NCBI RefSeq assembly: GCF_032813545.1
Contig: NZ_CP136520.1
Location: 3,776,001 to 3,840,000 of the forward strand
Length of the DNA stretch: 64,000 nucleotides
Origin: Nodosilinea sp. E11
Lineage (GTDB): Bacteria; Cyanobacteriota; Cyanobacteriia; Phormidesmidales; Phormidesmidaceae
Reading direction: 5' to 3'
The notes under the pieces were generated by a model. It saw nothing but the letters and a program-made list of their open reading frames with translations, did no database searches and had not been told where the DNA came from. Both the position numbers and the translations under genes were made by a program. Below are positions 33,608-42,816 of the stretch, piece by piece (the stretch's first letter is position 1; every line of letters begins with the position of its first letter).

Positions 33608-34107
33608 TTTTATAACTCCAGCAGTGCTTTGACGAGATAAATCAGAGATATTATTTGGAAACTAGTTTTAATCAAAAATAAACTCGCAATGGTATCACTC
33701 ATTGCGAGAGTTGTTTGAATGCTATTGAAAAATCGCAAGCCAAAAGACTGGGTTCCTTATCCTTTATTATGTCTCTGATTTTTCGAGGATGCAACTTTAT
33801 TTTATAAAGGCTTAATCTTGGGATCAACCTCTGGGCAATGATCCCCGCCTTTAGATAGAGCAATTAAGGGAATGGTTGTTTTTGAGGTTTGAACGCCAAA
33901 GTTGGCTAAGAGTGTCTTAATATTGTGTCGTTCTTTACCATTTTGGTTGGGATCCTAGCAGTAATGACTGATCAGTATCTCACTCACTTATTGCTGCGAT
34001 CGCAGCTAAGCTCTAGGGGAGGAGTATCCGTTCACCCATGTTTTATTTTGTAAAGATGTAGGCCGATTTGATGGCCAATAACCGCCCGGTTCAAACTATT
34101 ACTGTTT
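33608..34107. other. AT-rich gene-free region with a candidate structured RNA
   Basis: This 500-bp divergent region is clearly more AT-rich than the flanking genes. At 33639-33648 and 33772-33781 a 10-bp inverted repeat AAATCAGAGA/TCTCTGATTT encloses 123 bp, and within it is a 9-bp perfect hairpin CTCGCAATG/CATTGCGAG (33683-33708). On the plus strand the outer repeat is followed by T's. It could be a small RNA or a small non-autonomous element. No reading frame is convincing. Confidence 0.45.
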
Positions 34108-34965
34108 ATGCGTTACCAAATTCGCCACCTGACTCGCTACCGGTATCAGCAGCCAGTAACCCTACGGCCCCATACGCTCCGCCTGCGGCCCCGCAGCGAC
34201 GGTGCCCAGCAGTTGCTGAGCTTTGACCTAGCGGTGACTCCTACTCCGCGTCAGCAAAGCACCATTACCGATACCGACGGTAACGCCACCACGGGCCTGT
34301 GGTTTGCTTCAGACCCTGGGGATCAGCTAGAAATTGTCGCTACCGCCGAGGTGGTAACCTGCCGAACCAATCCCTTTGACTATCTGGCCGAACCCTGGGC
34401 CGCTACGCTGCCTATCGACTATCCAACCACCCTAAAAACGGTTTTGGCCCCCTATTTAGACCCTGGCGAGGCGCTGTCTCCTGGCGTGGTTGATCTAGCT
34501 CAGACCATTGCGGCTGAGGTAGAGGGCAATGTGGGTGTCTTTTTAACTACCCTGACCACCAAAATCTATCAAGCCTGTGACTATACCGTCCGGCCTACGG
34601 GTAACCCTTGGCCAGCGGGGGTGACCTGGGGCCGGAGACGGGGGAGTTGCCGCGATTTTGCGGTGGTATTTATGGAAGCCTGTCGAGCTGTGGGGTTGGC
34701 GGCTCGGTTTGTCAGTGGCTATGAGGAAGGCGATGCGACGAGTCTCGATCGCGACCTGCACGCCTGGGCCGAGGTCTATGTGCCCGGCGGCGGTTGGCGT
34801 GGCTTTGACCCCACCCATGGGCTGGCGGTGAGCGATCGCCACATTGCTCTCGTGGCTAGTCCCTTTCCGGCCCAAACCCTGCCGATTAGTGGTGCAATCC
34901 AGGAGGGTAGCCGAGTGGGCTCTACCCTAGAGGCCGAGATCCGGGTAACGGTCCTCGACGATTGA
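34108..34965 (+). CDS. Transglutaminase-like cysteine peptidase family protein
   Basis: The 285-residue protein has the N-terminal beta domain seen in bacterial transglutaminase-like proteins (MRYQIRHLTRYRYQQPV). The core has a full triad: Cys181 in RRGSCRDFAVVF, His218 in DLHAWAEVYV and Asp234 in GFDPTHG. Such proteins are thought to be proteases or amidases and often sit next to circularly permuted ATP-grasp and alpha-E genes, which are absent here. No signal peptide is seen, so it is probably cytoplasmic. Confidence 0.9.
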   Translation: MRYQIRHLTRYRYQQPVTLRPHTLRLRPRSDGAQQLLSFDLAVTPTPRQQSTITDTDGNATTGLWFASDPGDQLEIVATAEVVTCRTNPFDYLAEPWAATLPIDYPTTLKTVLAPYLDPGEALSPGVVDLAQTIAAEVEGNVGVFLTTLTTKIYQACDYTVRPTGNPWPAGVTWGRRRGSCRDFAVVFMEACRAVGLAARFVSGYEEGDATSLDRDLHAWAEVYVPGGGWRGFDPTHGLAVSDRHIALVASPFPAQTLPISGAIQEGSRVGSTLEAEIRVTVLDD

Positions 34966-35050
34966 ATCGAGCCGCTGTCTTTTGGGGGCTGGGATTGTTT
35001 GGGCTCGGGCTGGGCTCGGGAAGCTGAAGTCGGCCATAGCTCGGCTTGGT

Positions 35051-36883
35051 TCACCGGCCCAACAGTCTTCGCGCCCGCTGGCGTAGGTCTTGGGCGGGGC
35101 CATAGTCGGGGTCGATTTGTAATGCCTTTTCTAGGGCGATGATGGCGTGGTCGTAGCGCTTTAGGGCCAGGGCAGCTTCGCCGCGCACCGTCCAGGCCTC
35201 TGCCGACTCGCGATCGCGGGCGATCGCCTGGTCAATTGCAGCCAGAGCCTCTGCCGAGCGGCCGAGCTTTTGCAGCACCCGTCCCCGATCGAGCCAGGCC
35301 TCAGCCATAGCGGGCATGAGACGGTTTGCACTTTCGTAGAGTTCTAGCGCAGCTAGGAGATGGCCTTGCTGTTCTTCGGCATTGCCTTTACTGCGTACGG
35401 CTTCGGGATAGTAGGTGCTATAGGCCAGGGCATCGTCGCAGGCCGCGATGGCCTCGACCGGGCGTTTAAGGCTAATCAATGTCTTGCAACGACCTAGATA
35501 GGCGGGGGCGTAATCAATTTGGACTTCTACCGCTTCGTTATAGATGTCTAGGGCATCGGGATAGCTGCCCTGGTCCCACAGGCGATCGCCCTGACGACTC
35601 AGGTAGGTAGCCTTTTCTTCGGGGGGCAGCAGCATACTGAGGTCAGTGGCCAAAGACGGTGTGCCAGCCCGCTGAAAGGGGATAGTCACAGTCTGATTAG
35701 AGGGTTCAAAGGCGATAGTCAGTCCACTACGCCAGATCACCAAACCAAAGCCAAAGGTGCTGAGCAGGCCAACGGCCAATAGCGAGCCGAGGCGAACCGG
35801 TAGCTTGAACTCTTCCTCAAGGACGTCTGGAACCACTAGCGGCAGCGCTCCAGAGGTACTGCCGTTACTGTAGGCCAGATCGACCGGAAACAAAGAGGTC
35901 GAGTCTTGGTCGTCAGCGAAAGCCGTGGGTTCTGAGGTTTCAGTCGGGCCAAGGGTGCTGTCGTAGTCATCTCCAGGAAACGTTGGCCCTCGCCCCTGGC
36001 TTCCCCTCATCCAGGTTTGGTAGATTTGGGTGCCTACTAGTCCGTGCAACGGATTAGGCAAGTTTTGCAGCGCTTCTAGGGCCTCTTGGGCCGTGGGGTA
36101 GCGATCGCGAAAGTCGTAGCGCACCATCTTGTCGAGCACTGCCGTCAGCGCTGAAGAGGTCTCTGGGGCATGGTGCCGCCAAGCTAGTTCGCTGGTGACC
36201 GGGTCTTCGTCAATTTTTTGCGGGTGTAGGCCAGTCAGCGCCCGAATGCCCAGCATGCCCACTGCGTAGACATCGCTACTAAAACGGGGCTTGCCCGCAT
36301 ACTGCTCATTGGGCATATAGCCGTGGGTGCCAATGGCCACGGTGATGTTGGTCGCTCCGGTTTCGGCATCGAGTAAGGGAGACGAGGTCACCTGTTTGAC
36401 CGCCCCAAAGTCGATCAGTACCAGTTTGCCGTCGCGGTGGCGGCGAATCAAGTTAGAGGGCTTAATGTCGCGGTGAATCACCTGCTGGCGGTGCACAAAA
36501 GAGAGAATTTCCAGCACTTCTTGCAGCAGCAGCACCACTCGCGTTTCTGACCAGGGTTTACCCTCTTCTACCTGGCGGTTGAGTCGGCTACCCTCGATAT
36601 ACTCCTGGGCCAAATAAAATTCTTGATCTTCTTCGAAGTGAGCCAGCAGGGCTGGAATTTGAGGGTGATTGCCCAGCTGATAGAGCACTCTAGCCTCAGT
36701 ATCGAAGAGGCGGCGAGCCATATCGAGGGTGCCGGTGTCCTTGTCTTGCACCTTCAGCTGTTTGATCACGCACCGAGGGTGATTCGGGAGGTGCAAATCG
36801 CTCACTAAAAAGGTGCGGCTGAATCCTCCAGACCCCAGCCGCCGGACAACTTGGTACCGACCACCCAGTAATGTTTGCTCCAT
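35051..36883 (-). CDS. Serine/threonine protein kinase with C-terminal TPR repeats
   Basis: A 610-residue receptor-like kinase. The kinase domain (about 8-275) has Gly-loop GSGGFSRTF, Lys41, HRDIKPSN (Asp139, Asn144) and DFG (Asp158), so it should be active. A membrane helix at about 365-385 is followed by about five TPR-like repeats (about 420-610) outside the membrane. Cyanobacterial SpkB/F-like proteins have related layouts. The start is at 36883 (MEQTLLGGRYQ, the usual opening); an ATG at 36895 adds four residues. Confidence 0.94.
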   Translation of the reverse strand: MEQTLLGGRYQVVRRLGSGGFSRTFLVSDLHLPNHPRCVIKQLKVQDKDTGTLDMARRLFDTEARVLYQLGNHPQIPALLAHFEEDQEFYLAQEYIEGSRLNRQVEEGKPWSETRVVLLLQEVLEILSFVHRQQVIHRDIKPSNLIRRHRDGKLVLIDFGAVKQVTSSPLLDAETGATNITVAIGTHGYMPNEQYAGKPRFSSDVYAVGMLGIRALTGLHPQKIDEDPVTSELAWRHHAPETSSALTAVLDKMVRYDFRDRYPTAQEALEALQNLPNPLHGLVGTQIYQTWMRGSQGRGPTFPGDDYDSTLGPTETSEPTAFADDQDSTSLFPVDLAYSNGSTSGALPLVVPDVLEEEFKLPVRLGSLLAVGLLSTFGFGLVIWRSGLTIAFEPSNQTVTIPFQRAGTPSLATDLSMLLPPEEKATYLSRQGDRLWDQGSYPDALDIYNEAVEVQIDYAPAYLGRCKTLISLKRPVEAIAACDDALAYSTYYPEAVRSKGNAEEQQGHLLAALELYESANRLMPAMAEAWLDRGRVLQKLGRSAEALAAIDQAIARDRESAEAWTVRGEAALALKRYDHAIIALEKALQIDPDYGPAQDLRQRARRLLGR

Positions 36884-37450
36884 GCTGCCCAGCATTGCGT
36901 CGTCAGCTCGGTGATTGAACTACAGATTCACCGATCGGCCCCTTCTCCTAGATGTGGCACATCCGTAGTCTGAGGGCGATTGGTGCTTGTCAAACAGTGA
37001 CTACCCCAAGGCTGGCATTGATTACGGTAATTACGGCTACCCATCTCGAATTTGGCTGAATGTGTGCGCTTATCGTTGCAATAGATTTTGTGACAAGTAA
37101 GGTCCGCTTTGGCAATGCACCCGTTTTAGTTTAGGACTTAGGGGCACAACTGCATTGGGCTATCTGGGTAACCCCAGGAGGGATTACGAGTCCTTCACAG
37201 CACTTTATCCTAAGTTTTACAAATGGGTGGTCAAAGCGACGTCAAATCTTGACCTAGACAGATTGTGTCCGGGTGTGGGGCCAGCTGCGCTAAATCAGCT
37301 TGGGCTAAGGGCAGGCCCGCTGCCTTTTGGGCAAACTAAACTTAACCCCACCGCGATCGCTGTTTTCGCATCAGCCTCAGACCAACCTCGTTGAGAGTGA
37401 GTTTGAGGCTATTGCCCGTGCCGCTGTTCTAACCCTTGTACCGCTGCCCT
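36884..37450. other. Gene-free region between the kinase and the GGDEF-EAL gene
   Basis: 567 bp between divergent genes. The only structure noted is a 5-bp hairpin CTGGG-taac-CCCAG at 37164-37177. A 79-codon frame at 37155 has no family signal. No riboswitch of the c-di-GMP type was recognised. Confidence 0.3.
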
Positions 37451-39190
37451 ATGCTACAGCCCGCCTGCCTAGACACCGAGATGTACTTGGCTTTGATCAA
37501 CCATTTGCCAGAGGCAATCATTGTAGTTGATCAAGGCGGCGCACCCCTATTCTGTAACACTGCCGCTTTGGCAATGCTGCCAGGGGGCATCGCTGGCCTA
37601 GGTGGCCTGGGCAACACCTCTAACTACCAGCTGCTTGACGGTCACCATCGCCCGCTGCCCCCTGCTGAACTGCCTGTGACGCGAGTGTTAGCAGGCCAGA
37701 GTTTCCACGATGAAGAACTGCTGCTGGTAGTAGGGTCGCCGCCTTACCCCTGCTGGGTGGCGGTCACAGGAGGGCCTTACCCTGGATCAGGCGCTGGCGC
37801 TGCTCTGCTTACTCTGCGAGAGATTTCGGCGGCCAAGCAGCAAGGGGTTGCTCTGCTTCAGCAACCGTTCCATGATGGGCTAACCGGGTTGCCGAACCAT
37901 AAACTGTTTATGGATCGGCTCAGCCATGCCATGGCCCGTACCCGTGACCATAGTCCAGAGGCAATGGCGCTGCTGGTGATCAATCTCAACGACTTTAAGA
38001 CCATTAACGAAGATCTGGGCCATCAAATCGGCGATCATCTCCTGGTAGAGCTAGGGGCTCGGCTGCAAGCCCAGATTCTCCCAAAGCACACCATTGCCCG
38101 TTTGGGGGGGGATGAGTTTGCGGTCTTGCTTGAAGATATTGACACCAGCTCCAAGGCGATCGATTTAGCTGAGCAGTTCCACGTTGCTATTCAGCAGCCG
38201 TTTTTGCCGCAGCAGATCTATCTGGATGCCCGCATCGGCATTGCCATCGGCCCAGCTGACTACCAAAACGCGGATGCCTGGCTCCGCGATGCCAAGATCG
38301 CGATGCACCAAATTAAGGATAGCTCTGACCAAAACTGGCATGTATTCGATAGTTCGCTACGGATGCAGCAAGACCTGCGTCTAAAAACCGAAATCGATCT
38401 CCGCCGGGCCTTAGAGCGGGGTGAACTGCGGCTACACTATCAGCCCATTGTCACCATTAGTAATCAAGAAATTTGTGGATTTGAGGCCCTGGTGCGCTGG
38501 CAGCATCCTACTCGCGGGCTGCTAATGCCCAGCGAGTTTATTCATATTGCTGAGGCTACAGGGCTAATCATTCCCCTGGGCCGATGGGTGATGACTGAGG
38601 CTTGCCGTCAGATGCAGCGGTGGACTTCTCTGTACCCGGTGATGGCCAACTTTACGGTCAGCGTTAACATGTCGAGCAAGCAGTTTTCTCAGCCGCATTT
38701 GGTCGAAGAAATTCAGCAACTGCTGGCTGAAACGGGGTTTGCCGCCAATCGCCTCAAGATTGAAATTACCGAGGGCGTATTGATCGAAAACTCAAACACG
38801 ATCATCGAAATCCTTGAGCAGATTAAGGCTATGGGCATTGAGCTGCTGGTGGATGACTTTGGTACGGGCTATTCGTCCTTGAGCTACCTCCACCGGTTTC
38901 CCTTCGACTGCCTGAAGATCGACCGTTCGTTTATAGAAAACGCCGACCAAGACTTTGAAAAACTAGAGATCTTACAATCGGTGGTGCGTTTGGCTTGGAA
39001 TTTGGGCCTTAACGTGGTTGCTGAAGGTATTGAAACCTCTCGTCACCATGCTCAGCTCAAAGCTCTGCGGTGTGAGCTGGGGCAGGGCTACCTGTTTTCT
39101 CGCCCCCTTGCCCCTGAGGCGGTAGAGGTTATGATAACGGAGAAAATTGCTCAATCCCTTCCCTCTACCCCAACAGACTCAGAGAGCTAG
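37451..39190 (+). CDS. PAS-like / GGDEF / EAL c-di-GMP turnover protein
   Basis: The 579-residue cytoplasmic protein has an N-terminal PAS-like sensor (about 10-125; INHLPEAIIVVDQGGAPLFCN), a GGDEF domain with intact GGDEF at 219-223, and an EAL domain with EAL at 345-347. The EAL domain keeps the catalytic and metal residues NMS, EITE, DDFGTGYSS, LKIDRSF, EGIET and QGYLFSRP. Both synthesis and hydrolysis of c-di-GMP are possible; which dominates cannot be read. There is no membrane segment. It probably affects motility, pili or aggregation. Confidence 0.94.
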   Translation: MLQPACLDTEMYLALINHLPEAIIVVDQGGAPLFCNTAALAMLPGGIAGLGGLGNTSNYQLLDGHHRPLPPAELPVTRVLAGQSFHDEELLLVVGSPPYPCWVAVTGGPYPGSGAGAALLTLREISAAKQQGVALLQQPFHDGLTGLPNHKLFMDRLSHAMARTRDHSPEAMALLVINLNDFKTINEDLGHQIGDHLLVELGARLQAQILPKHTIARLGGDEFAVLLEDIDTSSKAIDLAEQFHVAIQQPFLPQQIYLDARIGIAIGPADYQNADAWLRDAKIAMHQIKDSSDQNWHVFDSSLRMQQDLRLKTEIDLRRALERGELRLHYQPIVTISNQEICGFEALVRWQHPTRGLLMPSEFIHIAEATGLIIPLGRWVMTEACRQMQRWTSLYPVMANFTVSVNMSSKQFSQPHLVEEIQQLLAETGFAANRLKIEITEGVLIENSNTIIEILEQIKAMGIELLVDDFGTGYSSLSYLHRFPFDCLKIDRSFIENADQDFEKLEILQSVVRLAWNLGLNVVAEGIETSRHHAQLKALRCELGQGYLFSRPLAPEAVEVMITEKIAQSLPSTPTDSES

Positions 39191-39234
39191 TGGGGCTGTT
39201 GAAAAGGGCGATCTAGGCTCCTGTTTGTCTGCCT

Positions 39235-39603
39235 ATGCTAATTCGCAAATTGCTTGACTGTCCCGAATTTATAGCAGGGGACGGTACCCAACTGCGGGAG
39301 TTGCTGCACCCTGATAAGCAATCGATTGATCTGCGCTATAGCCTCGCCCATGCGGTGGTGCCGGTGGGGCAAGTGTCTACCCCCCACGCTCTAACCACCT
39401 CCGAGGTCTACTACATTTTGGCTGGTCAGGGTGAGATGCATATTGACGGTGAAACCAGCCTGGTAGAGCCGGGGGATGCGGTGTATATTCCGCCCAACGC
39501 GCGGCAGCATATTCGCAATACTGGCGATCGCCCTCTGGTATTTATCTGCCTGGTCGACCCAGCCTGGCGACAGGAGGATGAAACGGTCTTTGACCCGGCC
39601 TAG
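39235..39603 (+). CDS. Single-domain cupin protein
   Basis: The 122-residue beta-barrel has cupin motif 1 (TPHALTTSEVYYILAGQGEMHIDG) and motif 2 (GDAVYIPPNARQHIRNTGD). The motif 1 metal ligands are partly altered: one His, and Ser/Glu where a second His is common. Binding of a metal and a small molecule is likely; no function can be given. It starts 45 bp after the GGDEF-EAL gene and may be cotranscribed. Confidence 0.88.
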   Translation: MLIRKLLDCPEFIAGDGTQLRELLHPDKQSIDLRYSLAHAVVPVGQVSTPHALTTSEVYYILAGQGEMHIDGETSLVEPGDAVYIPPNARQHIRNTGDRPLVFICLVDPAWRQEDETVFDPA

Positions 39604-40124
39604 GCTGCCGTAGCCCTAACCCCAAAGCTTGAGCCTTGACCACCGACGGTGCTGGCTTGACCGCCAGAACGTCTTGATCTGCTGCCCGATCGTCCGGCGG
39701 CGAGATCTGAGGCTACAGTGTTGGAGCTGCCCTAGGAGTTGGGCTAAGGCCGCATCACCCTGAGCTAGTTGAGCGGCCACACAGTGGGATTTGTTTTGGC
39801 AAGACGTGCATAACATGGCGGTGGTTGAGTCTAGCCGACTCGATAACAGAACAGATCGCCTCTGGAAGCGATGGGAGAACGCAGGAGCGAATGACTAACT
39901 TTCCTATAGTTTGCTTCGCCCAAAAGAAAAGCTGTTCGTCACGAACCGAAGACTTTCTAAAGCTTGCCGGATGGCAAGAGCGCTGAATGGTATCGGCCTC
40001 GCCCAGGGGTAACCAGTTCGAATTCTGGAACGGCCAATGTTAAGGCCCTTAAGCTTTAGGGCTAGCCTAAAGCCAGGCTGCGGTACTATGGCCGCAAGCC
40101 TTTCGTGAGTTTTTGGGGGTCGCT
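39604..40124. other. Mostly gene-free region, with one possible 66-aa minus-strand frame
   Basis: The stretch holds a minus-strand frame (39616-39816) beginning MLCTSCQNKSHC, with a Cys-rich start reminiscent of short metal-binding proteins; its basic tail is featureless and I give it low weight. A hairpin CTTGCC-ggat-GGCAAG is near 39963-39978. A tRNA-T-arm-like patch follows near 40010-40036 but cannot be folded into a tRNA. Confidence 0.3.
39616..39816 (-). CDS. Possible small Cys-containing protein (66 aa), doubtful
   Basis: An ATG-initiated frame with CxxC...C at its start (CTSCQNKSHC) and a further Cys at 34, then an Arg-rich tail. It has no recognised family. The region lacks a competing gene, which makes a small protein possible. 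Confidence 0.3.
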   Translation of the reverse strand: MLCTSCQNKSHCVAAQLAQGDAALAQLLGQLQHCSLRSRRRTIGQQIKTFWRSSQHRRWSRLKLWG

Positions 40125-42095
40125 ATGTCTGTATCCACAACTGCGTTGCAAGAGGTGCGTCAGCGCGATCGCGCCTGTCTAGAAGCCCACAACCCCTACG
40201 AACGGCTTCAGGCCCTGCACGAAATTTGGCCGATTGTGGCTGAACGATTTGGCGATACCGTAGCGCTCAACGATCCCCACGGCAAGCCTGCGGCGACGCT
40301 GACCTACCGCCAACTAGCCGAAGCTATTCGCACCTTTGCCAGCGGTTTGCAGGCCCTAGGGATCGAAAACCGCGCCCATGTGGCTCTTTTTGCCGATAAC
40401 AGCCACCGTTGGTTCATTGCCGACCAGGGCATCATGACCGCTGGGGGCATGAACGCCGTGCGTAGCGCCACCGCTGACAAAGAAGAGCTGATTTACATTG
40501 CCGAACACAGCGAAAGCACGGTGTTAGTGGTAGAAACGGTAGCTCTACTGGGGCAGCTGCGCGATCGCCTCGACAGCCTTCCCATCCCCCTGGTGATTTT
40601 GCTGTCAGACGAAACCCCACCCGCTGACGATCGCCTAAAAATTCTCAACTTTAGCCAGCTTATGACCCTCGGGGCTGAGCGTCCCTACACCCCGGTTACC
40701 CTTCAGCCTGAAGACTTGGCGACGCTGATCTACACCTCGGGCACCACGGGGCAGCCCAAGGGGGTGATGCTCAGCCACCGCAACCTGCTGCACCAGATCA
40801 ACACCCTAGAGTCGGTGGTGCAGCCGGTGCCGGGCGATCGCGTGGTGGGTATTTTGCCCTCCTGGCACAGCTTTGAGCGCACCGCCGAATATTTTTTGCT
40901 GTCGCGGGGCTGCACCCAGACCTATAGCAGCATTCGCCATCTCAAGGCTGACCTCAAGGCCACTAAGCCCCAGTACATGGTCGGCGTACCTCGCCTTTGG
41001 GAATCGATCTATGAAGGGGCACAAAAGCAGTTTCGCGAGCAAAGCCCCGGTAAGCAAAAGCTGATCTTCACCTTCTTTGGCCTCAGCCAGCGCTACGTCG
41101 AAAACCTCTGGCGCTGGCAAGACATGAAAATTGACGAACCTAGCCTACCGTCGCTGAAGCGGCTAGGATCAGGGCTGATGGCGCTGGTGCTCTGGCCTCT
41201 GCACCAGTTGGGCAAGAAGCTAGTCTACGGTAAGGTGAGCGAGGCCACGGGTGGTCAGGTCAAGCAGTTGATTAGCGGCGGCGGTTCGCTGGCCCGGCAT
41301 ATCGACATTTTCTTTGAAATTATTGGCGTACAGCTAATAGTGGGCTACGGTCTCACCGAAACCGCCCCGGTGCTCTCGGCCCGGCGGCCCTGGCGTAATC
41401 TGCGCGGGGCGGCAGGGCAACCGATTCCTTTCACCGAAATCAAAATCGTCGACCCTGAGACTCGTCAAGAGCTGCCCCAGGGCGGCCAGGGGCTGGTGCT
41501 GGCCCGAGGGCCGCAGGTGATGGAGGGCTACTACCGCAACCCCGAAGCCACCCAAAAGGCGATCGACCCCGAGGGCTGGTTCGACACGGGCGACCTGGGC
41601 TGGATTAGCCGCGACGGCAATGTGGTGCTCACCGGGCGGGCCAAAGATACGATTGTGCTCACCAACGGCGAGAATATTGAACCGCAGCCGATCGAAGACG
41701 CCTGCATTCGTAGCCCTTACATCGATCAGATTATGCTGGTGGGCCAAGACCAGCGATCGCTCGGCGCGCTGATCGTGCCCAATGTCGATGCCCTGCAAGG
41801 CTGGGCCGCTACCCAATCGCTCTTTCTTGCCGTGCCGGGCGACGACACTCCCGCCCCCGCCGACTGCATCGCCATCACCCTCGACGATGACCGAGTGCAG
41901 AAGCTGTTTCGCAACGAACTGGGCCGCGAGGTCAAAGACCGTCCTGGCTATCGCCCCGACGATCGCGTTGGACCTTTCCGCCTAATCTTGGAGCCGTTTT
42001 CGATCGAAAATGGTCTGCTCACTCAAACCCTAAAAGTGCGTCGTCCCGTGGTTACCGACCGGTATCGCGATATGATTGACGCGATGTTTGTGTAG
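40125..42095 (+). CDS. AMP-binding long-chain acyl-activating enzyme (acyl-ACP/acyl-CoA synthetase type)
   Basis: The 656-residue ANL-superfamily enzyme has the P-loop LIYTSGTTGQPKG (about 202-214), VGYGLTETAPVLSARR, and the hinge motif FDTGDLGWI with a late GRAKDTIVLTNGENIEP. In cyanobacteria this single enzyme (Aas) activates free fatty acids with ATP and loads them onto ACP, recycling membrane lipids. The ATG at 40125 follows a GGGGGT ribosome-site-like sequence; the upstream frame start at 40113 is less likely. Confidence 0.92.
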   Translation: MSVSTTALQEVRQRDRACLEAHNPYERLQALHEIWPIVAERFGDTVALNDPHGKPAATLTYRQLAEAIRTFASGLQALGIENRAHVALFADNSHRWFIADQGIMTAGGMNAVRSATADKEELIYIAEHSESTVLVVETVALLGQLRDRLDSLPIPLVILLSDETPPADDRLKILNFSQLMTLGAERPYTPVTLQPEDLATLIYTSGTTGQPKGVMLSHRNLLHQINTLESVVQPVPGDRVVGILPSWHSFERTAEYFLLSRGCTQTYSSIRHLKADLKATKPQYMVGVPRLWESIYEGAQKQFREQSPGKQKLIFTFFGLSQRYVENLWRWQDMKIDEPSLPSLKRLGSGLMALVLWPLHQLGKKLVYGKVSEATGGQVKQLISGGGSLARHIDIFFEIIGVQLIVGYGLTETAPVLSARRPWRNLRGAAGQPIPFTEIKIVDPETRQELPQGGQGLVLARGPQVMEGYYRNPEATQKAIDPEGWFDTGDLGWISRDGNVVLTGRAKDTIVLTNGENIEPQPIEDACIRSPYIDQIMLVGQDQRSLGALIVPNVDALQGWAATQSLFLAVPGDDTPAPADCIAITLDDDRVQKLFRNELGREVKDRPGYRPDDRVGPFRLILEPFSIENGLLTQTLKVRRPVVTDRYRDMIDAMFV

Positions 42096-42211
42096 CTGCG
42101 GGTGGTGCAAAGACTTCACCAACCTGCCGCTGTGCCAGGCAGAACAGTCCGGCTGCCCCTGCCAGGGAGTCGTAGGCGATATTGGTGATTTCTTTACTAA
42201 AGTCAAAGATT

Positions 42212-42664
42212 ATGGATGAAAATCAATCGTTGCTGCTCAAGCGGGTAGTCAACATTAAGGCGATTGTGACCCCTCTGTGGAAAGAGGAAGCCCAGAAGCA
42301 GCTGCAAGCCCAAATTAACCAGATTGATGGTCGGTTGCAGCAGCTCGAAATGCAGGGACAGCGTATGGTAGCTGAGCTGCAAAAGCAGGCTGAAACCCAG
42401 CCCAACAGCGGGGCGGCCATTCAGCAGCAGATGGGCAATATTCAAAACCAGCTCAACCAAGACAAGAGCAAGTTGCTTCAGCAAAAAAATCAAAGTCTCC
42501 AGCAGCTGCAAGAAGTGCAGACCCTAGCGGTGGATGCCGAGGTTGACCAGGGCAAGGTCGAGAGCTTCTTTAACGTTGCGGTGGGCGATAACTTGGTGCG
42601 CAAGCTTCAAGTCGAGATCTTGATCAAAGACGGTGTGATTCAAGAAATTCGCGGCGAACTCTAG
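42212..42664 (+). CDS. YlqD-like coiled-coil protein
   Basis: The 150-residue soluble protein is dominated by a long Gln/Lys/Glu-rich coiled coil (about 20-105). A small C-terminal beta/helical end follows (FFNVAVGDNLVRKLQVEILIKDGVIQEIRGEL). It resembles the YlqD family of unknown function found in Firmicutes and cyanobacteria. The start is the ATG at 42212, after which the family-like LLLKRVVNIKAIVTPLWKEE begins. Confidence 0.8.
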   Translation: MDENQSLLLKRVVNIKAIVTPLWKEEAQKQLQAQINQIDGRLQQLEMQGQRMVAELQKQAETQPNSGAAIQQQMGNIQNQLNQDKSKLLQQKNQSLQQLQEVQTLAVDAEVDQGKVESFFNVAVGDNLVRKLQVEILIKDGVIQEIRGEL

Positions 42665-42816
42665 CGCCAGGCTGGGGTCAGGTCTGCGCTCACCCCGCTC
42701 ACCGCCATCCTCCAATTTGACCACTGATGACCTAAAGGTTCCAGCCTTAGGGATAGAATAATTCCCTGGTATCTCTACTGATCTGTCGTTTTAACCCCGT
42801 TTCGGAAGTCACCTCC

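Noticed and set aside
39955-40040. tRNA-like patch (T-loop-like CCAGTTCGAATTCTGG followed by ACGGCCA)
   Set aside because: The T-stem pairs at only four positions with an eight-base loop, and no matching 5' acceptor, D-arm or anticodon arm can be drawn. At most a decayed 3' tRNA fragment.
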